Origin: JADGGM01 sp027307005
GTDB lineage: Bacteria; Gemmatimonadota; Gemmatimonadetes; Gemmatimonadales; Gemmatimonadaceae
Direction: 5' to 3'
Assembly (NCBI GenBank): GCA_035455745.1
Contig: DATIEP010000032.1
Coordinates: 15,787 to 79,786 of the forward strand
Length of the DNA stretch: 64,000 bases
Part shown: positions 7,913-15,248 of the stretch, piece by piece
Position numbering within the stretch: the stretch's first letter is position 1
How the letters are laid out: every line of letters begins with the position of its first letter
Translations under genes and position numbers: made by a program
The notes under the pieces: model-generated
What the model was told of the DNA's origin: nothing
The model's database searches: none
Seen by the model: only the letters and a program-made list of their open reading frames with translations

Positions 7913-8644
7913 ATGTCTCCCGCCTCGCCCTCGTCGTCTTCGCGCGGCCGGCCGGCCGTCGCATCCGGGCGCACGCGTCACGCGTCGGTGGCGGCGCGCG
8001 GCCTCTTGGCCGCGGCCGAGCGCGACTTGCAGCAGATCATCCTCGACATCCACGACGGGCCGGTGCAGGACATCTTCGGCGCGCTGTCGCAAATCCAGAC
8101 CCTGCGCCATCGCGCCGATGTGCAGGCCGACGCCGCGCTCGTGCTGGACCGCGTGGCCGCGTCGCTCGAACGTGCGTTAGGCGAGATCCGCAACTTCATC
8201 GGCGCCTTCCGGCCGCCGGAATTCGAACGGCGTCCGCTCGGCGCGATCCTCGAGCAGCTGGTGGTGCAGCACGAATCGCTCACCGGCGCGACCGTCGATT
8301 TCACCATGACGACGCCGCTCCCCGACCAGGTCCCGCTCTCGCTCAAAATCTCGCTCTACCGCATTCTCCAGGAGGCGCTCGCCAACGCGACGCGCCACGC
8401 CGGCGTGACGCACTTCGAGGTGTCGGCGCGCGCCAACCGGCGGCACATCGTGGTACAGGTCCGCGACCGGGGCAAAGGGTTCGACGTCGCGAAAGTACTG
8501 AAGAAAGAGATCGATGTGGGTGTGGCAGGCGGCCACTTCGGCCTGCGCGGCATGCGCGACCGCGTCGCCATCATGAACGGCAAACTGTCGATCACCTCGG
8601 GCCGTGCGGGAACGGTCGTGACCATCCAGCTTCCCATTTCGTGA
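7913..8644 (+). CDS. Sensor histidine kinase (HisKA_3/NarX-type core)
   Basis: 243 residues from an ATG with a CGGAGAG ribosome site. It has no membrane segment or obvious sensor domain. The dimerisation/phosphoacceptor helix is LQQIILDIHDGPVQDIFGAL, with His in the H-D-G-P-V-Q motif of NarX/DegS-type kinases. The ATPase part has LYRILQEALANATRHAG (N-box), DRGKGFD (G1) and GGHFGLRGMRDRV (G2). It should phosphorylate the LuxR-type regulator that starts 13 bases downstream. The signal is unknown; the preceding peroxidase gene makes a redox stimulus conceivable, as inference only. The frame is open upstream to 7838 but that part is low-complexity. Confidence 0.85.
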   Translation: MSPASPSSSSRGRPAVASGRTRHASVAARGLLAAAERDLQQIILDIHDGPVQDIFGALSQIQTLRHRADVQADAALVLDRVAASLERALGEIRNFIGAFRPPEFERRPLGAILEQLVVQHESLTGATVDFTMTTPLPDQVPLSLKISLYRILQEALANATRHAGVTHFEVSARANRRHIVVQVRDRGKGFDVAKVLKKEIDVGVAGGHFGLRGMRDRVAIMNGKLSITSGRAGTVVTIQLPIS

Positions 8645-8657
8645 TCGAGGCCGACGC

Positions 8658-9305
8658 GTGATCAAAGTGTTGTTGGTGGACGACCATCCGCTCGTACTCG
8701 AGGGTCTGCGTGGACTGATGGAATCGGAGCCGGGCATCGAGGTGGTGGCCACCACCACCGACGGCGCGCGGGTGGCAGATCTCGCGCGGCTGCACCGGCC
8801 CGACGTCGTGGTGCTCGACCTCGAGTTAGGCGCGACCAACGGCTACGACGTGCTCACGCGGCTGCGCGCCGAGAACGTGCCGGCGCGCGTCCTGGTGCTC
8901 ACCGCGTACGGCGACGGCGAGTCGCTGCGCGCGGCGCTCGAGCACCACGCGGATGGGATCGCACTCAAGACCGACAGCCCGGCGCGGACGATCGATGCGA
9001 TTCGCGCGGTGAACGCGGGCGTGCTGGTCTTCCCGCAGGCGGCGCGGCGCTGGATGCGGAAGGCGACGGACCACGCGGTCGCGGGGCCGAGCGCGCTCTC
9101 GGACCGTGAACGCGAGGTGTGGGGGCACCTGGCATCCGGGCTCTCGAACGCGGCCATCGCACGCAAGTTAGGCGTGAGCCCCAGTACGGTGAAGTTCCAC
9201 ACGCAGAACCTGTTTCAGAAGTTAGGCGTGGGAAACCGGACGGCGGCGGCGGTGGAGTACGAGAAACAGATTCCGGCGGCGGCGCGAGGGCGGCGCCGGG
9301 ACTGA
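8658..9305 (+). CDS. NarL/FixJ-family response regulator
   Basis: 215 residues from a GTG. The receiver domain starts IKVLLVDDHPLVLEGL (acidic pocket), has the phosphorylation aspartate in PDVVVLDLELG and the Thr/Lys region VLVLTAYGD and ALKTDSP. A LuxR helix-turn-helix follows near residues 145-205 (LSDREREVWGHLASGLSNAA, SPSTVKFHTQNLFQKLGV). It is the DNA-binding partner of the kinase just upstream. Two of its GTTAGGC words encode Leu-Gly in the two helices of the LuxR domain (9168, 9222). Confidence 0.9.
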   Translation: MIKVLLVDDHPLVLEGLRGLMESEPGIEVVATTTDGARVADLARLHRPDVVVLDLELGATNGYDVLTRLRAENVPARVLVLTAYGDGESLRAALEHHADGIALKTDSPARTIDAIRAVNAGVLVFPQAARRWMRKATDHAVAGPSALSDREREVWGHLASGLSNAAIARKLGVSPSTVKFHTQNLFQKLGVGNRTAAAVEYEKQIPAAARGRRRD

Positions 9306-9326
9306 TCGGCGTTCGCCCTACGCCGA
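9306..9326. terminator. Short hairpin between convergent gene ends
   Basis: TCGGCG and CGCCGA pair across 9 bases between the response regulator stop and the end of fdhD, partly inside the latter. It is a possible bidirectional transcript end and is weak. Confidence 0.3.
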
Positions 9327-10190
9327 GAGCGCCGGCATGCCGCGGATGTGCTCCGCGTGCGCGTACACGTTGGCCGTATGCCCGCGGAGCAGGCCGATCA
9401 GCGTGACGTTCGCGGCCTCGGCCAGGCGAATGGCCAGCCCCGTTGGGCGCGACACCGCCGCGAGGAGCGGGATGCCCGCCACCGCCGCCTTCTGCACCAG
9501 CTCGTAGCTCGCGCGGCTCGTCATGATGAGGAAGCCGGTGCTCGCATCCGTGTGCTCGCGCGCGAGCGCGCCGATCACCTTGTCGAGCGCGTTGTGCCGG
9601 CCGACGTCCTCGCGCACCACCCGAATCGTTCCCTCGAACGTGCACCAGGCGGCCGCGTGCATCGCGCCCGTCGCGCGATTGTACTCCTGTCGGGCGCCGA
9701 GGTCGGCCTCGGCGCGCCAGAGCGCCGCGGCGTCCATCGGCTCGCGCCACGTCACCGTGCGGAGCTCGCGCAGCACTTCCGAGATCGTTTCCACCCCGCA
9801 CAAGCCGCAGCCGGTGCGCCCGGCGAGTTGCCGCCCGCGCGCCGCCAACCGCTCGCCCACATCGGCCGGCACGGTGATCTGCAGTTCGACGCCCTGGCCA
9901 TGCCGCACCACGTCGACGTGCTGGATATCGTTAGGCGAACGAACGATCTCCTCCGACAGGCTGAAGCCGGCCGCGAAGTCCTCGAAGTCGTCGGGCGTCG
10001 CCATCATCACCACGTGCGGCCGCTGGTTGTACACGAACGCCACCGGCACCTCCTCGGCGATCGGCGCGTCGCCTGACGAAACGACCGCGCCCTCGAGTCG
10101 CTCGAAGGCGCGGTCGCGAACCGGCCGGCTGTAGCCCAGCCCGAACAGCGGGTGGTCCGGCCTGAGGCTGGGAGGCGGCTGGTCGCTCAC
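9318..10190 (-). CDS. fdhD: Formate dehydrogenase accessory sulfurtransferase FdhD
   Basis: 290 residues. FdhD carries sulfur from the cysteine desulfurase to the molybdenum cofactor of formate dehydrogenase, which is needed for activity. The conserved Cys pair is in GRTGCGLCGVET (C-x-x-C). Other family blocks are EEVPVAFVYNQRPHVVMMATP, FAAGFSLSEEIV, VREDVGRHNALDKVIG and TSRASYELVQKAA. It is the last gene of the long minus-strand train, 27 bases after the iron-sulfur subunit, consistent with dedicated service to the formate dehydrogenase encoded upstream. Confidence 0.95.
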   Translation of the reverse strand: MSDQPPPSLRPDHPLFGLGYSRPVRDRAFERLEGAVVSSGDAPIAEEVPVAFVYNQRPHVVMMATPDDFEDFAAGFSLSEEIVRSPNDIQHVDVVRHGQGVELQITVPADVGERLAARGRQLAGRTGCGLCGVETISEVLRELRTVTWREPMDAAALWRAEADLGARQEYNRATGAMHAAAWCTFEGTIRVVREDVGRHNALDKVIGALAREHTDASTGFLIMTSRASYELVQKAAVAGIPLLAAVSRPTGLAIRLAEAANVTLIGLLRGHTANVYAHAEHIRGMPALSA

Positions 10191-10217
10191 GGCGCCGATC
10201 CGCGCGCCGGACGATGC

Positions 10218-11267
10218 CTAACCGTGGCCATCTCCGGCTCCGTTGCCTCCGGCACGGTGGCCATCGCCGCCGCGCGGAGCGGAGCCGCCGCCCTGGCCGT
10301 TCCCGCCGCCGCCGCTCGGGCCCATCGGCCGCGGACCGCGATTCTGCACGAAGCGCCACCCGAACCTGCCCTTGATACAGAGGTTGCCGCGCGTGATGTC
10401 GTGGTCCAACGGCGATGTGACCCGCACGATCTCGTTGTCCTGCACGTGGAGGTCGAGCGTGCAGCCCACACCGCAGTACGGACAGATCGTGCTCACCTGC
10501 GTCTGCTTCGACTCATCCCAGGTCCCGTCCTCGCGGCGGTCGAACTCGCTCTTGAACATGAGCGCGCCCGTTGGGCATACGGCAATGCAGTTGCCGCAGT
10601 AGACGCACGCCGACTTCGGCAGCTCCACCGCGAACTCCGTCGAAATGCGCGCCTCGAACCCGCGCCCGGCGAGCGCGATCGCGAAAGTGTTCTGGGCGTC
10701 CGTTCCGCACGCCTCCACGCACTTGTAGCACAGGATGCACTTCCCGTAGTCGCGCACGTAGAGGTCGTTGTCCACCTTCACCGGCTGGCCGACGGTCGCC
10801 GCGTAATCCGCGTTAGGCGGCTGGTGGTGACCAGGCGGCATCGCATCGCGCTCGCCGGCGGGTTCGTCCGGCGCCGGCGGGCCGTACCGCTCGGGCTGGC
10901 ATGCGTACGATGCCAGCCAGCCTGCCACGTCGGCGGTGGTCGACAGATCGACCGACGATGCCAGAAACTCGAGCACCATCTTCCGGCTGTGCCGCACGCG
11001 CTCGCTGTTGGTCGACACCACCATGTCGGGCTCGACCTTGCGCGAGCACGCGGGCACGAGCACGCGCGAGTTCTGCACCTCGACCACGCACACGCGGCAC
11101 ACGTTCACCGGGTGCAGCGTGTCGCCGTAGCAGAGCGTCGGAATCGCTGTGCCGAGCGTGTTGCACGCGTCGAGGATGGTCGTGCCTTCGGGCACGCGCA
11201 CCTTCTGCCCATCGATGGTGAGCTCGACGGTCCGCTTGGGCCGCGTGATCTCCACGAAATGACTCAT
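10218..11267 (-). CDS. Formate dehydrogenase iron-sulfur subunit (N-terminal half of a split FdhA/FdsA)
   Basis: 349 residues; the ATG at 11267 overlaps the upstream stop as ATGA. The order is: a [2Fe-2S] ferredoxin domain (TLCYGDTLHPVNVCRVCVVE, then PAC); a degenerate NuoG-type His/Cys region near residues 90-120; two [4Fe-4S] motifs (CILCYKCVEACG and CVYCGNCIAVCP); then the molybdopterin-family [4Fe-4S] motif ICPYCGVGCTLDLHV with a later GNLCIKGRFGW. A canonical FdhA would continue from here straight into the molybdenum domain. This protein instead ends in a Gly-rich tail of about 35 residues (GGGGNGQGGGSAP and similar). The molybdenum domain is a separate gene at 13153-15204. The two products must assemble to place the cluster next to the cofactor. 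Confidence 0.85.
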   Translation of the reverse strand: MSHFVEITRPKRTVELTIDGQKVRVPEGTTILDACNTLGTAIPTLCYGDTLHPVNVCRVCVVEVQNSRVLVPACSRKVEPDMVVSTNSERVRHSRKMVLEFLASSVDLSTTADVAGWLASYACQPERYGPPAPDEPAGERDAMPPGHHQPPNADYAATVGQPVKVDNDLYVRDYGKCILCYKCVEACGTDAQNTFAIALAGRGFEARISTEFAVELPKSACVYCGNCIAVCPTGALMFKSEFDRREDGTWDESKQTQVSTICPYCGVGCTLDLHVQDNEIVRVTSPLDHDITRGNLCIKGRFGWRFVQNRGPRPMGPSGGGGNGQGGGSAPRGGDGHRAGGNGAGDGHG

Positions 11268-13153
11268 CGCGTCTTCCGTCCGTCGAAGATGCCGCATCGC
11301 TTCACCGCCGACTCCACCGCGCTGTACGCCGTCTGGCCGAGTCCGCAGATCGATGCGTCTTTCATCGCCAGACCGATCTCATCGAGCAGCGCGAGCTCGT
11401 CGGCCACGCTGCCGCGCGGCTTGCTCACCGCCAGCCGGTGCAGCGCCTCTTCCTGCCTAACTGTGCCCACTCGGCACGGCACGCACTGACCGCACGATTC
11501 GTCGCGGAAGAACGCGGCGACGCGGCGCAGCACGTCGCCCATGTCGGCGGTCTCGTCGAACACCATGATGACGCCCGAGCCCAACGTGGCCTTCGCCGCG
11601 CGCGCGCCCTCGAACGTGAGCGGAATGTCCAGCTCGTCGGGGCGGATGAAGAGGCCGGCCGCGCCGCCTAACAGAATGCACTGCGCGCTGCGGCCGGGCG
11701 TCACGCCGCCCGCCATCGCGATGAGGTCGCGCAGCGTGGCGCCGAATGTCACTTCATACACACCCGGGTTCACGACGGAACCGCACAGACAGAAGAGCTT
11801 GGATCCCGTCGATTGCTCGGTGCCGATCTTCGCGAACGCCGGCCCGCCTTCCAGCATGATGAACGGGACGTTGGCCAGCGTCTCGACGTTGTTGATCACC
11901 GTGGGCTTGCCGAACAATCCCGCCTGCACCGGGTACGGGGGCTTGTTGCGCGGCTCGCCGCGGAACCCCTCGATCGAATTGAAGACCGCCGTTTCTTCGC
12001 CGCAGATGTATGCCCCGGCGCCTTTGCGCACCTCCAAATCGAACCGGAACGGCTGGCCGAGAATCGCGTCGCCCAAAAAGCCCCGCGCGCGCGCTTCGTC
12101 GATCGCGTTCTGCACGCGCGCGATGGCGAGTGGATATTCGCCGCGGATGTAGACGAACCCGTGCTCACACCCCGTCGCGTACGCGGCAATCGTCATCGCT
12201 TCGACCACCGCGAACGGATCGCCTTCCATGAGCACGCGGTCCTTGAACGTGCCCGGCTCGGATTCGTCGGCGTTGCAGATGAGATAGTGCGGCCGCTCGG
12301 GTTGGCGCGCCACGGCGTCCCACTTGCGGCCGGCCGGGAACGCCGCGCCGCCGCGGCCCAACAACTTGGAATCGAGCACCTCTCGAATCACGCCTTCGCG
12401 GCCAAGCTCGAACGCGCGCCGCAAGCCCTGGTAGCCGTCCGACGCGCGATACGCGTCGAGGCTCGTGGGGTCCACCACGCCGATGCGCTTGAGCAGCCTC
12501 AGGCCGGGCTGCCCGCGCTGGGGCAGCGGGATGCGCTCCACGTTTTCCGCGTCGTCGCGGCCTTCGAGCATGGCCAGCGCCCGATCTACCGTTAGGCGGC
12601 CGACCAGCCGCTCGACGGGCTCGCGGCCGGCCACCGTGAGGAGCGCGGCGGGCGCTTCGTCGCACATGCCGAGGCACGGGCTCGGCAACCAGACCACATC
12701 ATCGTCCGAGAGCTCGACGTGCCCGTCGCCTAACGCGCGAGGATGCGCGGCGCCGTGCCGCTGCTCGATCGTGTCGAGAATGGCGCGCGCGCCGCGCGTG
12801 CGGCAGCAGATGTCGTCGCACACGTGCAGCACGCGCTTGGGACGCGGCGTGGTCGCGAGCAGCGCGTAAAACGTCGCCACGCCCCAGGCTTCCGCGGGCG
12901 GCACGTCGAGCCGCGCACAGATGTAATTGAAGGCACCTTCGCTGATCCATCCGACGCGCGACTGCACGGCCTGCAGCGCGGGGAGCAGCTCGTGCCGGCG
13001 CGCGCGGGCGGCGTGACCCCCGAACGCCACGTGGGCATCGCGCTCGGCGACGCGCTCGCCGCCGTCCCACCCGGACGCCGGCGGACCGAGTTGTGCGTCG
13101 ATCGTCTCGCGTTCCTCGTCGGTGGGTCCGACGTCGAGCAGTTTCAGGTCCAT
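11264..13153 (-). CDS. Fused NuoE-NuoF-type NADH/FMN subunit of formate dehydrogenase (FdsG-FdsB fusion)
   Basis: 629 residues from the ATG at 13153; the frame is open 340 codons further up, but that is antiphase to the catalytic subunit. The N-terminal third is a thioredoxin-like [2Fe-2S] domain (VLHVCDDICCRTRG, then SPCLGMCDEAPA). From about residue 200 follows the 51-kDa type domain: GRGGAAFPAGRKW and ICNADESEPGTFKDR (FMN/NADH site), GAGAYICGEETAV, and the C-terminal [4Fe-4S] cluster ESCGQCVPCRVGT. It passes electrons from formate to NAD+. Fusion of the two subunits is an arrangement seen in some NAD-linked hydrogenases and formate dehydrogenases. The start overlaps the catalytic gene's stop as TGATG. 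Confidence 0.92.
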   Translation of the reverse strand: MDLKLLDVGPTDEERETIDAQLGPPASGWDGGERVAERDAHVAFGGHAARARRHELLPALQAVQSRVGWISEGAFNYICARLDVPPAEAWGVATFYALLATTPRPKRVLHVCDDICCRTRGARAILDTIEQRHGAAHPRALGDGHVELSDDDVVWLPSPCLGMCDEAPAALLTVAGREPVERLVGRLTVDRALAMLEGRDDAENVERIPLPQRGQPGLRLLKRIGVVDPTSLDAYRASDGYQGLRRAFELGREGVIREVLDSKLLGRGGAAFPAGRKWDAVARQPERPHYLICNADESEPGTFKDRVLMEGDPFAVVEAMTIAAYATGCEHGFVYIRGEYPLAIARVQNAIDEARARGFLGDAILGQPFRFDLEVRKGAGAYICGEETAVFNSIEGFRGEPRNKPPYPVQAGLFGKPTVINNVETLANVPFIMLEGGPAFAKIGTEQSTGSKLFCLCGSVVNPGVYEVTFGATLRDLIAMAGGVTPGRSAQCILLGGAAGLFIRPDELDIPLTFEGARAAKATLGSGVIMVFDETADMGDVLRRVAAFFRDESCGQCVPCRVGTVRQEEALHRLAVSKPRGSVADELALLDEIGLAMKDASICGLGQTAYSAVESAVKRCGIFDGRKTR

Positions 13154-15204
13154 CAGTCGCCTAACACAGGATCCGAGTGGCGGTCGAGCGCGCGGGCCGG
13201 TGCCTCGTCGGGCGCGCGCACCGGCTCGACCTTCACCGCGCACGCCTTGAACTCCGCCGTTCCCGAGCGAGGATCGGTGGCGTCGATCGTGAGCAGATTG
13301 ACGCGCACCTGATCCTGGAAATGGAACGTCATGAACACGAGACCGGCGCGCAGCGACGTATCGATGCGCGCCGGCGCCACGATGCTGCCGCGACGAGACG
13401 TGATACGCACGAGGTCCCCGTCGCGAATGTCGAGACGATGCGCATCCTCGGGCGCAATGTCGAGCGTCTCGCCCCGACGGAGCGGCGATGTATAACCCGC
13501 GGTCTGCACGCCGGTGTTGTACGAATCGAGGCGGCGCCCCGTCGTGAGCGTGAACGGATACTCGTCGTCCGGCATCTCGACGGGTGGATCGTATTCCGTG
13601 AGCGAGAACGCGGCCTTGGGCAATCCCACCGGATTCGCCCACAGCCGCGCGTGCAGGTACTGCGCGCCGGGATCCTGCTCGTTGGGACAGGGCCACTGGA
13701 TTCCGTCCAGCTCCTCGAGGCGCCGATACGTCATGCCGGCGAACATCTCCGGCGCCAGCGCGCGCACCTCGTCCCACACCTGCTCTGCGTTCGGCGAACC
13801 CCAGTCGTGGCCTAACCGGCGGGCGATCTCCGAGATGATCCACAGCTCGTCGCGCGCGTCGCCGGGCGGCTCCAGCGCTTTGCGCACGCGCTGCACGCGG
13901 CGCTCGCTGTTCGTGACCGTGCCCTCCGCCTCGCACCAGCTCGCGGTGGCGGGCAGCACGACGTCGGCCAACTCGGCGGTCTTGGTGAGGAAGATGTCCT
14001 GCACGACGAGGTGATCGAGGTCGCGCAGCAGTTGTTCGGCGTGGTGCTGATCGGCTTCGGATTGCGCGGGGTTCTCGCCGATGCAGTAGAGCGACGTGAG
14101 CTCGCCCCGATCCATGGCCTGCAACATTTCGGTGACGGTCCAACCATAGTTCGGCTGGAGGGTCACGTTCCACGCGCGCTCGAAACGGCTGCGAGCCTCG
14201 GGATCGAGAACGTCCTGGAACCCGACGAACTTGTTCGGAATGGCGCCCATGTCACCGCCACCCTGCACGTTGTTCTGGCCGCGGAGCGGATTGAGACCGG
14301 AGCCATAACGCCCGACGTGCCCGGTGACGAGCGCGAGATTGATCAATGCGAGCACGTTGTCCGTGGCATTGTGGTGCTCGGTGATACCGAGCGTCCAGCA
14401 GATGATGGCGCGGTCGGCGCGGGCGTACGTGTGGGCCGCTTCGCGAATCACCTCCGCCGGCACGCCGGTGATCCGTTGGGCGAGCTCGAGCGTGTACGGC
14501 TCGACGAGATCGCGATATGCCTCGAAGTCCGTCGTCGAATGTTCGATGAACGCCGTGTTTGCCAGACCGGCGTGAATGATCTCACGCGCCATCGCATTCG
14601 CCAGCGCGATGTCGCCGCCGACGTTCAAGCCGAGCCACACGTCGGCCCACTGCGCCGACGAGGTGCGTCTCGGGTCGACGACATATAACCGCGTCCCGTG
14701 GTGAATGCCTTTCAGGACGTGAAGAAAGAAAATCGGATGGTTCTCGCGGGCATTTGCTCCCCACAGGAAGATCACATCGGTTTCTTCGATCTCCCTGTAT
14801 GAGCTCGTGCCCCCGCCCGCTCCAAAGATCGTCGCCAGACCGACGACGCTGGGAGCGTGTCAGGTCCGATTACAGCTATCGACGTTGTGCGTGCCGAACG
14901 CCACCCGGGCCAGCTTCTGCGCCAAGTAGTTCATCTCGTTGGTCGACTTGGAGCAGCTGAAGATACCCAGTGCGTTAGGCCCGTGCTCGGCGATGTTGCG
15001 GCGGAATCCCTGGGCGGCGCGGTCGAGTGCCTCGTCCCAAGTAGCGGGACGGAGCGACCCGTTGTCACGCACCAGCGGTTGGGTCAACCGTGAATAGCCG
15101 AGCTCGGCACTGCCGTTGCCTCGCATAATCCCCCGAACGCGTTGAACGGAAAAGCGGTGGCGATTCATCCACCTAACAAATGAATCGCACGTCGCAACTG
15201 ACAT
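13153..15204 (-). CDS. Selenocysteine formate dehydrogenase, molybdopterin catalytic subunit (in-frame UGA at residue 115)
   Basis: 683 residues when the TGA at 14862-14860 is read through. Upstream of it lies FSCSKSTNEMNYLAQKLARV and HNVDSCNRT; downstream HAPSVVGLATIFGAG and FLWGANARENHP. In formate dehydrogenases Sec or Cys stands exactly between Arg-x and His-x-Pro-Ser-Val, so the UGA marks the residue that coordinates molybdenum; the next His is the catalytic His. The rest matches the DMSO-reductase fold (NVQGGGDMGAIPN, NPAQSEAD, TSWCEAEGT-like block, DDEYPFTLTTGRRLDSYNTG, ITSRRGSI). The family's N-terminal [4Fe-4S] motif is absent and is found on the subunit encoded at 10218-11267. The start is uncertain: no clear ribosome site precedes 15204, and ATG at 15168 is an alternative. 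Confidence 0.92.
14830..14859 (-). promoter_or_regulatory. SECIS element of the formate dehydrogenase gene
   Basis: On the minus strand, CGTCGTC (14848-14842) pairs with GGCGACG (14836-14830) in a 7-bp stem with one T-G wobble, closing the five-base loop GGTCT. E. coli fdhF has the same GGUCU apical loop, the part read by SelB, and in both genes it starts 19 bases after the UGA. The E. coli comparison is from memory of the published element. Confidence 0.8.
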
Positions 15205-15227
15205 TTCAAGGCGAAAGGGGGGGCCGC

Positions 15228-15248
15228 GACCCCTCCTGGCGAGGGGTC
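15228..15248 (-). terminator. Hairpin at the ppc/formate dehydrogenase junction
   Basis: GACCCCTC and GAGGGGTC form a perfect 8-bp stem with a 5-base loop overlapping the ppc stop codon. On the minus strand it is followed by a C-run and TTT rather than a T-run. It may attenuate or partly uncouple formate dehydrogenase from the serine-cycle genes, or protect the RNA 3' end. It also hides an AGGAGGGG sequence. Confidence 0.4.

Noticed and set aside
10152..11489. A 445-residue plus-strand frame.
   Set aside because: It is His/Arg/Ala-rich with no motif and lies wholly opposite formate dehydrogenase and fdhD genes.
11264..14173. A single 969-residue minus-strand protein.
   Set aside because: Only the part from 13153 down matches NuoE/NuoF; the first 340 residues are the antiphase reading of the formate dehydrogenase catalytic gene and are Arg-rich nonsense.
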